Of a stretch of DNA of 64,000 bases, positions 33,129 to 43,951 are shown one piece after another. The position numbers were made by a program, and so were the translations under genes. The stretch comes from an uncultured Cycloclasticus sp. (GTDB lineage: Bacteria; Pseudomonadota; Gammaproteobacteria; Methylococcales; Cycloclasticaceae): assembly GCA_913060865.1 (NCBI GenBank), contig CAJXTU010000005.1, positions 1-64,000 on the forward strand. The letters are read 5' to 3'. The stretch's first letter is position 1, and every line of letters starts with the position of its first letter. The notes under the pieces were generated by a model. The model had not been told where the DNA came from. It saw only the letters and a program-made list of their open reading frames with translations, and ran no database searches.

Positions 33129-34688
33129 ATGTTTCAACTTATTCTTTCTCGCTCTCAGAGCCTAAAAAGCGACCTGCTTTCTGGCCTTACCGTTGCACTC
33201 GCACTAGTCCCTGAAGCCGTTGCCTTCGCTTTTGTTGCCGGCGTTGAACCTCTAGTTGGCCTATACGCCGCTTTTATGGTTGGCTTAATTACCGCGGTTA
33301 TTGGTGGTCGTCCGGGTATGATTTCTGGAGCAACCGGAGCGCTCGCAGTCGTTATGGTCAGCTTGGTGGCTAGCCACGGCATTGAATACTTATTTGCAAC
33401 AGTCGTATTGATGGGGGTTTTACAAGTATTGGCCGGCGTGTTTCGTTTAGGAAAATTCATTCGGCTAGTCCCTCACCCTGTAATGCTAGGTTTTGTAAAC
33501 GGCCTAGCCATTGTTATTTTTATGGCTCAGCTGCAACAATTCCAGTTTTTAGACCCAACCACTGGCGAACTTGCCTGGTTAAAAGGCGAACAGATGTCAT
33601 TGATGTTAGGCATGGTGGCACTCACCATGGCCATTATTTATTTTTTGCCCAAACTAACTAAAGCGGTCCCATCATCATTAGTAGCGATAGTAACGATAGT
33701 CGCCATTTCTATTGGCTTAGACATAGACTTGCGTACCGTTCAAGACGTTCTCGTCGACATGACTGGCGACCCTATGGCGACTATTGCGGGCGGCTTACCT
33801 CAATTCCATTTCCCGAGCGTGCCGTTAAACCTTGATACACTGAAAATCATTTTTCCTTATGCACTTATTCTTGCCGCCATTGGCTTGATTGAATCGCTAC
33901 TAACTCTCACCCTTATTGACGAAATAACCGAAACACGTGGGCGTGGAAATAAAGAATGTATTGGTCAAGGCGTCGCCAATGTTGCGACTGGATTTTTCGG
34001 TGGTATGGGTGGTTGCGCGATGATTGGCCAGAGCATGATCAACATCAACTCTGGTGGACGAGGTCGTGCCTCAGGGGTTTCTGCTGCCTTGTTCTTGTTA
34101 GCTTTTATTTTAATCGGTTCATCGTTAATTGAGATGATTCCTGTAGCGGCCCTAGTCGGCGTTATGTTTATGGTGGTACTGGGCACGTTTGAATGGGCAA
34201 GCTTCCGCTTATTGGGTCGAATTCCTACATCTGATACATTGGTTGGCATTACCGTTGCTCTGGTGACTGTTGTCTCTGATCTAGCGATAGCTGTAGTGGT
34301 TGGTGTCATTATGTCGACTCTGGTATTTGCTTGGAAACACGCGAAAAACATGCACTTTGACATTGAAGAAAAAGATGGCGTTAAAATTTACAAACCAACT
34401 GGCCCATTATTTTTCGCTTCAATTCATAACTTTCGTGAGCACTTCACGCCGATTGATGACCCCCAAGAAGTCATCATCGATTTTGCACGTTCACGCGTGT
34501 CGGATCACTCCGGCATTGAAGTCATTGATGCCTTAGCTGAACGTTATCTTAAGTTAGGTAAAACGTTACACCTTCGGCATCTCAGCCCCGAGTGCATTAA
34601 ACTATTGCACAAAGCAAGAAAGCTTATTGAAGTGAATGTTATAGAAGACCCTAAATACGCGATTGCCGACGATAAACTTGATTCATAA
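33129..34688 (+). CDS. SulP family inorganic anion transporter
   Basis: A 519-residue SLC26/SulP transporter. The N-terminal block [35 protein letters not shown] is the family signature, followed by about 12-14 membrane helices and a C-terminal STAS domain ([40 protein letters not shown]). It may carry bicarbonate, sulphate or a dicarboxylate; the sequence does not decide. It converges tightly on recQ. Confidence 0.9.
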   Translation: MFQLILSRSQSLKSDLLSGLTVALALVPEAVAFAFVAGVEPLVGLYAAFMVGLITAVIGGRPGMISGATGALAVVMVSLVASHGIEYLFATVVLMGVLQVLAGVFRLGKFIRLVPHPVMLGFVNGLAIVIFMAQLQQFQFLDPTTGELAWLKGEQMSLMLGMVALTMAIIYFLPKLTKAVPSSLVAIVTIVAISIGLDIDLRTVQDVLVDMTGDPMATIAGGLPQFHFPSVPLNLDTLKIIFPYALILAAIGLIESLLTLTLIDEITETRGRGNKECIGQGVANVATGFFGGMGGCAMIGQSMININSGGRGRASGVSAALFLLAFILIGSSLIEMIPVAALVGVMFMVVLGTFEWASFRLLGRIPTSDTLVGITVALVTVVSDLAIAVVVGVIMSTLVFAWKHAKNMHFDIEEKDGVKIYKPTGPLFFASIHNFREHFTPIDDPQEVIIDFARSRVSDHSGIEVIDALAERYLKLGKTLHLRHLSPECIKLLHKARKLIEVNVIEDPKYAIADDKLDS

Positions 34689-34691
34689 ACG

Positions 34692-36806
34692 TTAAATTGA
34701 TGCCTGTACGCACTTGATAACACCGTAGTCGTACTCTTCATCTAGCGCTTCGTAGATGGGTTTAATTCGGCCTTTTGACTCATCTTCCAACGACTCAATC
34801 ATCATGACAATTTCTTGATACTCGCTTTCTTCCAAATTTAAAACGTTTTTAACATCCAACAAGCCTGCTTCTATGGCATCAGCCATATGCCCGTATATGG
34901 TGTTTTCCTTAGCGTCTCGTTGTACCGCTATTTGCTCTATGCTCAAGCCGTCTTGATACAAGATTAAACTCTCATTGACCGTTGCACTCAATTTATTATT
35001 AAGTAATTCAAGCAAAGGGTATTTGGCTATTTCCGCCAAAAAGAGCTTACCGTAACGTTTAATTTTTTGATCACCCACACCCGATATATAGCGCATATCG
35101 CTAATGGCAGATGGGCGCTTCTTAACCATTTCTTGCAACGTTGCATCATGAAAAATAACATAGGGCGGCACACCACTGTCTTCTGCTAATTGTGTTCTCA
35201 ATGCTCGTAAAGCATCCCATAGAGGCTCATCTTGTGGGCGCACAGGGCTTTTCTTCTTTTTCTCTGTTACCAACTGTTCTTCTTTAGACTGCTTTCTCAA
35301 CGCCAGCGTTTGCTCACCACGTAAAACAGGCCTACATTTTTCTGTTAACTTTAATGAGCCATGGCTTTCTGCCTCTACGTTAATAAAACCTAACGCAATC
35401 AACTGCCTAAAAATAGTTCGCCACTCCATCATTGAAAATTCTTTACCAATGCCAAAGGTGCTCAGCTGGTCATGGCTATTTTGCTGGATTCGATCATCGG
35501 CCTTACCCATTAAGACATCAATAATATAATTAACGCCAAAACGTTGGCCCGTTCGATAAATACTGGATAATATTTTTTGAGCAGCTTCAGAACCGTCCCA
35601 TTTTTCAGGCGGCGTTGTACAGTTATCACACATACCACACGCATGTTCTAATGCCTCATCGAAATAGCCTAACAATGCTTGCCGCCGACAAGCTATCAGC
35701 TCGCAAAGCCCAAGCATCGACTCTAATTTGTTATGCTCCACGCGCTTATGCGCTTCATCGGCTTTCGAGTTTTGCATAAATTGCCGCAGCGTTAACACGT
35801 CTTGCAAGCCATACGCCATCCATGCGTTTGCAGGCTCGCCATCACGGCCTGCACGACCTGTTTCTTGGTAATATGCCTCAATGCTTTTCGGTAAACTTAA
35901 ATGCGCCACAAAGCGCACATCAGGCTTGTCTATACCCATTCCAAAAGCGATAGTTGCCACAATAATCACACTCTCTTCTCTCAAGAACCGCTGTTGATTT
36001 TTTTGCCTAACCTCTTGAGGTAAACCTGCATGATAAGGCAATGCGACGCGCCCTTGTTCGGTTAACCATTCAGCCGTAGCTTCTACTTTTTTACGCGATA
36101 AGCAATAGACAATGCCCGCATCTTGCGGGTGGTTTTCCTGTATAAAACGCCACATCCGTAATTTTGGGTTATTGCCCTCAGAAATGGCATAGTGAATATT
36201 GGGACGGTCAAAGCTATTGATGAAAACGCGTGCTTTTTCCAACTGCAACTGAGAAATAATTTCATCTCGCGTTCGCTGATCAGCAGTTGCTGTCAATGCT
36301 ATTCTCGGCACTGTTGGAAATCGCTCATGGAGCACACGCAGTTTTTGATATTCCGGCCTAAAGTCATGCCCCCATTGGGACACACAGTGCGCCTCATCAA
36401 TCGCAAACAAAGCAATATGACACCGCTCTAACAATGACAACATGGCGGCATTCAACAACCTTTCTGGCGCAACGTATAACAAGTCTAATTCATTATTTAA
36501 CAGTTGTTGTTCAACCTGCCTAGCCTCGCCCACCTTTAGTGTTGAATTTAAATACGCGGCTTTTATCCCTAGTTGTTGAAGCGCCTCTACCTGGTCCTGC
36601 ATCAGCGCAATCAACGGCGATACAATAATAGCCGTGCCTTCACGCAATAAGGCCGGAATTTGATAACACAAGGACTTGCCGCCGCCTGTAGGCATCAATA
36701 CAAAAGCATCTCGCCCGTGCTCTAACTCATTAATAATCTCGCCTTGTGGCTCACGAAAGGCTTCGTAACCAAAGGTTGACTGTAAAATGGATTGGGCACG
36801 ACTCAT
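34692..36806 (-). CDS. recQ: ATP-dependent DNA helicase RecQ
   Basis: A 704-residue Rec[15 protein letters not shown] (motif I), [17 protein letters not shown] (II, DEAH), [20 protein letters not shown] (V) and [12 protein letters not shown] (VI). The zinc site is the Cys set in [12 protein letters not shown]...CGMCDNC. An HRDC domain ([25 protein letters not shown]) and a helix-turn-helix ([18 protein letters not shown]) follow. I start at ATG 36806 rather than 36815. It restores stalled forks and acts in RecF-type recombination. Confidence 0.93.
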   Translation of the reverse strand: MSRAQSILQSTFGYEAFREPQGEIINELEHGRDAFVLMPTGGGKSLCYQIPALLREGTAIIVSPLIALMQDQVEALQQLGIKAAYLNSTLKVGEARQVEQQLLNNELDLLYVAPERLLNAAMLSLLERCHIALFAIDEAHCVSQWGHDFRPEYQKLRVLHERFPTVPRIALTATADQRTRDEIISQLQLEKARVFINSFDRPNIHYAISEGNNPKLRMWRFIQENHPQDAGIVYCLSRKKVEATAEWLTEQGRVALPYHAGLPQEVRQKNQQRFLREESVIIVATIAFGMGIDKPDVRFVAHLSLPKSIEAYYQETGRAGRDGEPANAWMAYGLQDVLTLRQFMQNSKADEAHKRVEHNKLESMLGLCELIACRRQALLGYFDEALEHACGMCDNCTTPPEKWDGSEAAQKILSSIYRTGQRFGVNYIIDVLMGKADDRIQQNSHDQLSTFGIGKEFSMMEWRTIFRQLIALGFINVEAESHGSLKLTEKCRPVLRGEQTLALRKQSKEEQLVTEKKKKSPVRPQDEPLWDALRALRTQLAEDSGVPPYVIFHDATLQEMVKKRPSAISDMRYISGVGDQKIKRYGKLFLAEIAKYPLLELLNNKLSATVNESLILYQDGLSIEQIAVQRDAKENTIYGHMADAIEAGLLDVKNVLNLEESEYQEIVMMIESLEDESKGRIKPIYEALDEEYDYGVIKCVQASI

Positions 36807-36989
36807 GAATACCACGTTTAATAAAAAACGTGATTATCGCATAAACAAACGCATCACTACCTAATCGAATAGGACCCTAGCCAACAGCTTTATCAACATA
36901 CTAGAACAACGTTAGGCTGGCACCTCGTTTAACTATCACACACGAGCTTTAGGTATAATGTTAACTTTCCCATCTGTACCACCCATATC

Positions 36990-38876
36990 ATGTTGAAGTT
37001 AACCAACGTATCGCTCCGACGAGGAACTAAATTACTATTCGAGAACGTTTCCTTTACGGTGCACTCTGGGCAACGCGTCGGCATCAGTGGTGCCAACGGG
37101 TGCGGTAAGTCCAGTTTATTTGCTATGGTTTTAGATACCCTTCACCCCGACAGTGGTGACTTTTCTATTCAGGCTGGCTTTGTTATTGCCCACGTTGCCC
37201 AAGAGTTATCGGTGACTGAGCAAGCGGCCATTGAGTTTGTTATTGATGGCGATAAAGAACTACGCGATATTCAAAAAAAAATAGCTCATGCAGAAGAAAA
37301 ACACGACGGCCATCGCGCTGCCGAGCTGTATGCTGAACTAGAAACCATTCATGGTTACACCGCAAACTCGCGGGCAGCCATTTTAATGAGTGGGTTGGGA
37401 TTTAAACCCGCAGATTTAAACAACCCTGTTTCCAGTTTTTCTGGTGGTTGGCGCGTTCGCTTAAACCTCGCAAAGGCATTAATGTGTCGGTCCGACCTAT
37501 TGCTTTTGGATGAACCGACAAACCATTTGGACTTGGATGCGGTTATTTGGCTGCAAGACTGGCTACAAAGCTATGCGGGAACATTGCTACTTATTTCACA
37601 CGATAGAGACTTTTTAGACGCTGTTGTCGGCAATATTCTGCATATTGAACAACAAAGCGCTATGCTCTACACCGGTAATTACTCTCAATTCGAACGCGCT
37701 AGAGCCGAACGTTTAGCCCAGCAACAATCAAATTTCGAGCGTCAACAAAAAGAACGTGCGCACATGCAGAGCTATGTCGATCGCTTTAAAGCGCAAGCGA
37801 CTAAAGCCAAGCAGGCGCAAAGCCGTATTAAAGCACTTGAGCGTATGGAGCAGATTTCCGCCGCGCATATTGATTCACCATTTCATTTTGAATTTTTCAA
37901 GCCTGAGCGCGTTTCGAACCCGCTGATTAAGGTTGAAAAAACTACGCTGGCTTATGCCGATAAAGTCATTTTAGATAGCGTATCACTGTCTATAAAGCCA
38001 GGCGACCGCCTTGCCCTATTGGGCCCGAATGGTGCTGGGAAATCGACATTGATAAAACTACTTGCAGAGGAAAACAAACCCACCAGTGGCACAATAGAGT
38101 CTGCCGAAAGCCTTAAAGTTGGTTATTTCGCTCAGCACCAGTTAGAGCAACTAGATGGTGGTGCCTCACCTCTCTTACACTTACAACGGTTAAATAAAAA
38201 AGCCACCGAGCGCGATTTAAGAAATTTTCTCGGCGGCTTCGGATTTCATGGCGACAAGACATTAGAGGCTATAGCACCTTTCTCAGGAGGCGAAAAAGCA
38301 AGGTTAGCCCTCGCGCTTCTCGTTTATCAAAAACCTAATTTATTGTTGCTCGATGAGCCTACTAACCATTTAGACATAGAAATGCGCCACGCTTTAAGCG
38401 CCTCATTACAAGAATTTAGTGGTGCAATGATTATTGTTTCCCATGATCGGCATCTACTACGTACCATCACTGACCAGTTTTTGCTCGTCTCTGATGGCAA
38501 AATAACGCCTTTTGATGGCGACTTAGATGATTATGCCGAGTGGGTAAAAAATCAGGCCAAACAAAACGACTCTAATCCCACCGTCGCCAATGGCGTTAAT
38601 GCCCGCAAGGAACAAAAACAGCAACAAGCAAACAGCAGGCAAAAGCTGAAGCCTTTACGCGACGCGCTAAGAAAAGCAGAAAAGCAACTCGATAAACTAT
38701 CTGCAAAACAACAACAGCTTGAAGATAAACTTGCCGATAGCGGTTTATACCATCAAGATAAGAAGAGTCAATTAGCCGAAATAATTAGTGAAAAAAGTAT
38801 TGTTGATGAGCAGCTCGCCAAAACCGAAGAGGCTTGGCTTTCTGCACAAGAAGCAATTGAAGAGTTCATAATGTAA
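36990..38876 (+). CDS. yheS: ABC-F family ATPase, YheS-type
   Basis: A 628-residue soluble ABC-F protein with two ATP-binding cassettes: GANGCGKSS and GPNGAGKST (Walker A), two signature sequences (SFSGGWRVR, FSGGEKAR) and LLLDEPTNHLD twice. The inter-domain linker (about residues 245-310) is charged and holds the PtIM region that enters the ribosomal E site. The charged C-terminal tail (from KEQKQQQANSRQKLKPL) forms a coiled coil. Members rescue stalled ribosomes; YheS is the closest E. coli match by layout. Confidence 0.88.
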   Translation: MLKLTNVSLRRGTKLLFENVSFTVHSGQRVGISGANGCGKSSLFAMVLDTLHPDSGDFSIQAGFVIAHVAQELSVTEQAAIEFVIDGDKELRDIQKKIAHAEEKHDGHRAAELYAELETIHGYTANSRAAILMSGLGFKPADLNNPVSSFSGGWRVRLNLAKALMCRSDLLLLDEPTNHLDLDAVIWLQDWLQSYAGTLLLISHDRDFLDAVVGNILHIEQQSAMLYTGNYSQFERARAERLAQQQSNFERQQKERAHMQSYVDRFKAQATKAKQAQSRIKALERMEQISAAHIDSPFHFEFFKPERVSNPLIKVEKTTLAYADKVILDSVSLSIKPGDRLALLGPNGAGKSTLIKLLAEENKPTSGTIESAESLKVGYFAQHQLEQLDGGASPLLHLQRLNKKATERDLRNFLGGFGFHGDKTLEAIAPFSGGEKARLALALLVYQKPNLLLLDEPTNHLDIEMRHALSASLQEFSGAMIIVSHDRHLLRTITDQFLLVSDGKITPFDGDLDDYAEWVKNQAKQNDSNPTVANGVNARKEQKQQQANSRQKLKPLRDALRKAEKQLDKLSAKQQQLEDKLADSGLYHQDKKSQLAEIISEKSIVDEQLAKTEEAWLSAQEAIEEFIM

Positions 38877-38938
38877 TTTAAAATTAGCCTGTTAGACTTA
38901 TCTATTGGATAGTATGTATACCTTATAATGAGACTAGA

Positions 38939-39292
38939 ATGAATCTTTTCAACTTCCTTTTGCTAATTACCTGCGTCTCTTTATTGTCTATAGGCCAACT
39001 ACTGTTTAAGTTAGCAGCAGACTCTTTTCCTTCGGTTATTTCATTTGATTCCTTGCTGGCTTTCACGCTTAATAAGCACTTAATTAGTGCCCTTCTCATT
39101 TACAGTCTCGCCACTTTCTTATGGGTGTGGGCATTAAGCAAAATGCCTCTTTCATTTGCGTACCCTTTCATGGCCCTTGCCTTTATTATTGTTCCAGTAT
39201 TGTCTTTTTTTATATTAGATGAACCACTCACTCTTTCTAGCCTGATTGGTGGATGTGTGATTATTATTGGATTAACCATTGCAGTAAATTAG
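38939..39292 (+). CDS. Small EamA/SMR-like membrane protein
   Basis: A 117-residue protein with four membrane helices, in the EamA/SMR group. The end of the third helix has WALSKMPLSFAYPFMALAFIIVPVLSFFILDEPL, the typical EmrE/ArnE-like P-x-x-x-A-x-P-E-P layout. It resembles ArnE-type lipid-linked sugar flippase subunits. It precedes a glycosyltransferase by 4 bases, supporting a role in moving an undecaprenyl-phosphate sugar across the membrane. Confidence 0.78.
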   Translation: MNLFNFLLLITCVSLLSIGQLLFKLAADSFPSVISFDSLLAFTLNKHLISALLIYSLATFLWVWALSKMPLSFAYPFMALAFIIVPVLSFFILDEPLTLSSLIGGCVIIIGLTIAVN

Positions 39293-39296
39293 CCCT

Positions 39297-40262
39297 ATGG
39301 ATACTTTTAAAATTGGTGTTGTCATCCCTTGCTACAAAGTAAAGCAACACATAATAAGTATTATTGAGAAAATTCCTTCCAACATTAATAATATTTATAT
39401 CATTGATGATGCCTGCCCCGAGTCGTCTGGCTCTTTTGTCAAAACAAACATTACCGATACCCGTATTTCTATCATCCAACACAAAAAAAATAAAGGGGTT
39501 GGTGGTGCCGTTATTTCAGGTTACAAAAGAGCGCTATCTGATGACTGTGACATCATTGTAAAGCTAGATGGCGACGGTCAAATGGACCCATATCTAATCC
39601 CAAAATTAATTCAGCCAATTGTCGACAAACAAGCGGATTATACTAAAGGGAACCGCTTCTTCTCTCTTGAGTCATTAACATCCATGCCCACCATTCGTAA
39701 ACTTGGCAATGCGGCACTATCTTTTGTAAATAAAGTGACTAGCGGATACTGGAACATTATGGATCCAACCAACGGGTTTACCGCCATTCATAAAAATGCC
39801 CTATCGATTTTACCCCTTGAGAAGATAAATGCAGGCTATTTTTTTGAAAGTGACATGCTGTTTCGATTAGGTACCATTAGAGCTGTCGTTATGGATGTTC
39901 CCATGCAGGCAAAGTACGGTGAAGAAGAAAGCAATTTAAATATTAACACTACCATTAAGAGCTTCCCCAAGCTATATTGTCAGGCCTTCTTTAAGCGCAT
40001 CTTTTATAGCTACTTTCTACGCGACTTTAATCGTGCATCACTGGAGTTACTATTAGCAATAATTTTTATTCTATTTGGCTCCCTCTGGGGCGGCATCCAT
40101 TGGCTACACTCTATTCAATTAATGAAAGAAGCTTCAACAGGTACTGTCATGCTTGCAGTCCTACCAATTATTCTTGGCTTCCAAATGCTTTTAGACGCAA
40201 TAAATTTTGACACGGGCAATATGCCGAAAGTCCCCCTACAAAAATGGGACCTTGGTAATTAA
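39297..40262 (+). CDS. Family 2 glycosyltransferase (polyprenyl-phosphate sugar synthase type)
   Basis: A 321-residue GT2 enzyme: GVVIPCYKVKQHIISIIEKIP, IIDDACPES (nucleotide-sugar site) and VKLDGDGQMDP (the DxD metal site). Two C-terminal membrane helices (about 245-268 and 275-300) match GtrB/DPM1-like enzymes that load a sugar on undecaprenyl phosphate at the inner membrane. It ends 4 bases into the convergent GT-C gene. Confidence 0.85.
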   Translation: MDTFKIGVVIPCYKVKQHIISIIEKIPSNINNIYIIDDACPESSGSFVKTNITDTRISIIQHKKNKGVGGAVISGYKRALSDDCDIIVKLDGDGQMDPYLIPKLIQPIVDKQADYTKGNRFFSLESLTSMPTIRKLGNAALSFVNKVTSGYWNIMDPTNGFTAIHKNALSILPLEKINAGYFFESDMLFRLGTIRAVVMDVPMQAKYGEEESNLNINTTIKSFPKLYCQAFFKRIFYSYFLRDFNRASLELLLAIIFILFGSLWGGIHWLHSIQLMKEASTGTVMLAVLPIILGFQMLLDAINFDTGNMPKVPLQKWDLGN

Positions 40263-41611
40263 TTATCTTTCACCTTAACAAACATCGACAGCCTTACTCT
40301 ACACCAAATTTCTGCCATAAAATATATAGATAAACCGTATACAATTGGCCTTATTGGAATTGAGTACCTAGGAAATGGTGCCGCTATCATGTGGATCATT
40401 ATGAAGTATATGAATACAAGCGAGACTAGCCTTATTTGCCACTGACTCCTTTCAAATGTAGCCACCTTAGCCGGAAACCAAGCAACTATAGCGCCTAATA
40501 TTGCTAAGCAGGTCAGGGGCGCATGTAAATAATGCATTACATTATGTGTCCAGCGAAAAACACCCTCATTCTGATAAGGTGTCTTGGTTATGGGGTAAAT
40601 GAATACATCGCCAAATCCAGCAATAATATCCCATGACATCACCATTGATGCCTTACCCCAAAGGTACCAGCTAAAGTATCGCCAGGGCTCCTCTAAAAAC
40701 CTCGCCCATAACACGCTAAAGAAATTAGCCCTTGACTGCGTAATAAATGCAGACTCGGGGTCAAATCGATAGGGAAAGCCAAAAGACTTTGGGTTTAATT
40801 CATACATCATGCCTGGGTACATTCCATGATGTAATGTTGCCAACATTAAGGAGCTATCATTACCTTCAGTACTAACTATATTTCTAATGAACCATATTAA
40901 AAATATCAACAAGAAACCTGCCAGTATTCCATAAGCAACCCTCTTTTTTTCCTCAATTCCTGTTGAAAATATAATATAAAGAATAAGGAAAACTATAAAA
41001 TACTGGAGCCATGAGCGCGTCAATGAGCTCATGGCTAACAACACGCCGCATAAAACCATTACTACCAGGGATACTTTCCCGTTCCTTATACTTCCTAATG
41101 TAAAAAGCCATGCCAGCATTAAAAAACTAAACAAGCTTTCTGTTAACAAATAAACATTTGCCGATATTAAGTGAGGGCTTAAGGCAGTCAAAAAAGCCAC
41201 GATTAAACTTAACCTCGCCCCTAATATTGGCGAGAAAATATAAAAAATAAAAACAACACTTAAAGCACTTAAAACCGTTTGCACAACCAAGGATGCCTTT
41301 AACTGACTCCACTTAATAGGCCCCTTATCAAAAAACAGGCTCAAATAAACCGGGTAACCGGGCGTAATAACTGCATCAGGCTTAGGTTGTTCGCTGGGGT
41401 GATTATTGAGTGTGTTTTGCCCAGAATAAACGCCATAATGGCTCAAGTTATAAGCATACGTAACGTACTTTTTAGCATCGGCCCTGACTGGTGTATCTAC
41501 AACAGTTCCCGCTAACACACTAAACCTTAAGAATAGGCCCAAAATAAAAATTGCAGCTAAAGCACCCATAACAAGGCTTTTGTTTATTATTGAATTCTTA
41601 AATGTCATCAA
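40259..41611 (-). CDS. GT-C fold membrane glycosyltransferase (ArnT/PMT-like)
   Basis: A 450-residue protein with about eleven membrane helices and a long N-terminal periplasmic loop bearing acidic residues (DTPVRADAKKYVTYAYNLSHYG), the place of the catalytic Asp in GT-C/GT39 enzymes, followed by GYPVYLSLFF. It lacks the typical soluble C-terminal domain of ArnT. It probably takes sugar from the lipid carrier made by the neighbouring GT2/flippase genes. The acceptor is unknown. Confidence 0.78.
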   Translation of the reverse strand: MMTFKNSIINKSLVMGALAAIFILGLFLRFSVLAGTVVDTPVRADAKKYVTYAYNLSHYGVYSGQNTLNNHPSEQPKPDAVITPGYPVYLSLFFDKGPIKWSQLKASLVVQTVLSALSVVFIFYIFSPILGARLSLIVAFLTALSPHLISANVYLLTESLFSFLMLAWLFTLGSIRNGKVSLVVMVLCGVLLAMSSLTRSWLQYFIVFLILYIIFSTGIEEKKRVAYGILAGFLLIFLIWFIRNIVSTEGNDSSLMLATLHHGMYPGMMYELNPKSFGFPYRFDPESAFITQSRANFFSVLWARFLEEPWRYFSWYLWGKASMVMSWDIIAGFGDVFIYPITKTPYQNEGVFRWTHNVMHYLHAPLTCLAILGAIVAWFPAKVATFERSQWQIRLVSLVFIYFIMIHMIAAPFPRYSIPIRPIVYGLSIYFMAEIWCRVRLSMFVKVKDN

Positions 41612-41701
41612 CCCTTCCTGTTTTGATGTATATGAAATAATACTGATTTTTTATGTTATTTATTATAGCTCTATAACCCTTATCCATTCTTAAAATTAAG
41701 A

Positions 41702-41775
41702 GGCTCACGAAGTAGGGCGACCGTTTAATAGAAAAGCCAACCGCGGAATCACCATAAATCCGCAAATTTTGTTTT
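41702..41775 (+). ncRNA. Candidate structured RNA with terminator hairpin
   Basis: GGCT (41702-41705) pairs with AGCC (41735-41738) around a purine-rich loop, followed by a stem GCGGA (41743-41747) / TCCGC (41759-41763) and AAATTTTGTTTT. The second hairpin looks like an intrinsic terminator. It lies 130 bases before the VF530 gene in the 276-base gap 41612-41888. The order CACG...GGGC...AAAGCC faintly resembles a c-di-GMP-I riboswitch, but the middle stem is too short. Confidence 0.3.
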
Positions 41776-41903
41776 GACTAAATGTGAAAATTAACTACTT
41801 TTGCTCTTTTCTACATTACTATTAGTCGTTTTTATTAGTGTTCTTGATTAACTACAAGATATGCGTATTATCAGCACACGTTAAGTAAATGAAGATCAGT
41901 GGA

Positions 41904-42137
41904 ATGAGCGAAAACACCAACAAAGACCCTCTACACGGCCTTACCTTAGAAGCTATTGTTACCAGTCTTGTAGAGCATTATGGCTGGGATACTTTAGGGC
42001 AGCAAATTAGCATTCGTTGTTTTACTAGCGACCCATCTGTTAAATCTAGCCTTAAATTTTTACGAAAAACCCCATGGGCACGTAAAAAAGTTGAGACACT
42101 TTATCTTGCTACACAGAACAGTGTTTGGAAAAAATAG
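41904..42137 (+). CDS. VF530 family DNA-binding protein
   Basis: A 77-residue protein of the VF530 family (DUF2132): [61 protein letters not shown]. Structures of the family show a small helical fold that binds double-stranded DNA. I choose the second Met (41904, [12 protein letters not shown]) as start by family layout. It stands alone with about 100 bases on each side. Confidence 0.9.
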   Translation: MSENTNKDPLHGLTLEAIVTSLVEHYGWDTLGQQISIRCFTSDPSVKSSLKFLRKTPWARKKVETLYLATQNSVWKK

Positions 42138-42244
42138 TTCCTCATTCAGCGCTACTGATACCGTAAACAATTCGTTATAGTACGATTTCAAGCTAATTTA
42201 AAAATACGCTCAGATTACATTATTCTATTTTAAAAAAGGCTACA

Positions 42245-43327
42245 TTGATCCCTAATAAGAAAGTTGAGTTCCTAATAATTGGACAGGGACTAGCCGGTAG
42301 CTTACTTGGCTGGCGCCTCATTCAACAAGGCCACAGTGTTTTAATCATCGACCCTTGCCTGAAACAAACCGCTTCGCGCACCGCTGCTGGTTTAATTAAC
42401 CCGGTAACTGGAAAAAGGCTGGTTAAAACGGCTAGCGTTGAATATTACCTCTCCGCAGCAAAAGAACTTTACGATAATTTGGCCCTTTTTTTTGGACAGC
42501 CTTTTTTTTATGAGAAAGAACAAATTCGTCTTTTTCAGTCTGAAGATGAGATTACTCAATGGAATAAACGAAAAAATCAGGCCGATTATGCGCCTTTCCT
42601 AGGTGAACGCTTCAATGCAAAAGATAATAATTACCTACGAGAAGATTCCCTCGGCGGCTTCAAGCAGATGCAATGCGGTTACCTTGATACTGTTGCATTG
42701 CTCGATCATTTACGTGGCTTTTTCTTAGACCAAGCTTGTTTCATCAATACACAAATTGACTTAGATGAGCTCAGAATAGATTCAGAATTTATTGAGTGGC
42801 ATGGGCATACCGCCAAAAAAGTCATTTTTTGTGATGGCTATCATTTACAACATAACCAATGGTTTTCATGGCTTCCTTTACAACCTGTGCAAGGTGAAAT
42901 TTTAACGCTGAAAACTAACAGCTCTATGCCAAATGAAATTATCCAGTTCGGCAAATGGCTATTACCCCTTTCTGATGGAAAGTTCAAATTGGGGGCTAGT
43001 TGGCAATGGCAACCCCTTGATGAAAAGCCTAACGACAAGGCCTCAGCTGAATTGCTTAGGGCTTGCGGTAAGCATTTCCCTCAATTAAAACAAGCTGAAC
43101 TGCTTGAAAAGAACGTTGGCATCCGCCCTGGTACTCGCGACAAACAGCCTTTTATAGGCTGCCACCCCAGTGAGCCAAAATTGCTGGTTTTTAATGGTTT
43201 CGGTTCAAAAGGGTCATTGATGATACCTTGGTATTCTGACTGCTTTTTTCGTTACCTAACTCGGGGGGATAAGCTACCCGAATCGGCTGATATTAATCGA
43301 TATAAAAATGACTATCCCACTCGTTAA
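42245..43327 (+). CDS. FAD-dependent oxidoreductase, DAO family (MnmL/MnmC2-like candidate)
   Basis: A 360-residue amino-acid-oxidase-fold flavoprotein: FLIIGQGLAGSLLGWRL (Rossmann GxGxxG, residues 13-18), TAAGLINPVTGKRLV, and the end NVGIRPGTRDKQPFIGCHPSEPKLLVFNGFGSKGS. The start is a TTG at 42245; no ATG or GTG is well placed. It overlaps by 20 bases a methyltransferase of the MnmM type. In tRNA modification, an FAD enzyme (MnmC2 or MnmL) turns cmnm5U into nm5U and a methyltransferase (MnmC1 or MnmM) makes mnm5U, so the pair may do both steps. It could instead be a glycine-oxidase-like enzyme. Confidence 0.75.
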   Translation: MIPNKKVEFLIIGQGLAGSLLGWRLIQQGHSVLIIDPCLKQTASRTAAGLINPVTGKRLVKTASVEYYLSAAKELYDNLALFFGQPFFYEKEQIRLFQSEDEITQWNKRKNQADYAPFLGERFNAKDNNYLREDSLGGFKQMQCGYLDTVALLDHLRGFFLDQACFINTQIDLDELRIDSEFIEWHGHTAKKVIFCDGYHLQHNQWFSWLPLQPVQGEILTLKTNSSMPNEIIQFGKWLLPLSDGKFKLGASWQWQPLDEKPNDKASAELLRACGKHFPQLKQAELLEKNVGIRPGTRDKQPFIGCHPSEPKLLVFNGFGSKGSLMIPWYSDCFFRYLTRGDKLPESADINRYKNDYPTR

Positions 43328-43889
43328 CCAAGCCCATAATACAATTGAGAATTACCTTTCAGAGGGTGATATAGCCGTTGATGCAACGATGGGTAATGGC
43401 TTTGATACTCTTTTTTTAGCTCATCGAGTTGGAGAAGGCGGAAAAGTCTATGCATTCGATTTGCAATCACCCCCATTACTAACAACCCAAAAACGTCTTA
43501 ACGATGAACGGCTCTTACATAGAGTTCGCTTAATACAAGACAACCATAATCAACTATCGACTTACCTAACAGAAGATTCCGTTAGCTCAATTCGCTGTGC
43601 GATGTTTAATTTAGGCTACTTACCCGGCAGTGATAAAACGATTCAAACAGAACCAGCATCAACCATTAAAGCGCTAGACGCTGCGATTTCCCTTTTAGAA
43701 AAACCGGGCATCATTTCTGTGCTCGCTTACACTGGTCACGATGGTGGCAGGCAAGAGGCTGAAGCTGTTAAAGCATGGGCACGAAAACTACCTGAAACGG
43801 CTTATCGCGTGACCATCCAGATTCCTAAGCTCACCAAAAACAGCCCACCAGAACTCATTTTAATTGAAGCCCTCGTTTTAAAAAAATAA
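43308..43889 (+). CDS. Class I SAM-dependent methyltransferase, YtqB/MnmM-like
   Basis: A 193-residue methyltransferase. AVDATMGNGFDTLFLAHRVGEGGKVYAFDLQ gives the SAM-binding motifs (GNG loop, acidic D), with FNLGYLPGSDK, the N-x-G-Y-x-P-G-x-D-K motif seen in YtqB/MnmM. MnmM methylates nm5s2U34 of tRNA to mnm5s2U. It overlaps the upstream FAD oxidase by 20 bases, so the two are made together. Bifunctional MnmC was not seen in this window. Confidence 0.82.
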   Translation: MTIPLVNQAHNTIENYLSEGDIAVDATMGNGFDTLFLAHRVGEGGKVYAFDLQSPPLLTTQKRLNDERLLHRVRLIQDNHNQLSTYLTEDSVSSIRCAMFNLGYLPGSDKTIQTEPASTIKALDAAISLLEKPGIISVLAYTGHDGGRQEAEAVKAWARKLPETAYRVTIQIPKLTKNSPPELILIEALVLKK

Positions 43890-43951
43890 CACACTGACAA
43901 ATTAATGTTGGCTATATTCAACGCTGAACGATTTTACACTTGGATAAACTA

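Noticed and set aside
41702..41775. c-di-GMP-I riboswitch
   Set aside because: CACG...GGGC and AAAGCC are present in order, but the P1b stem is too short and the GACGCAAAGCC block is altered.
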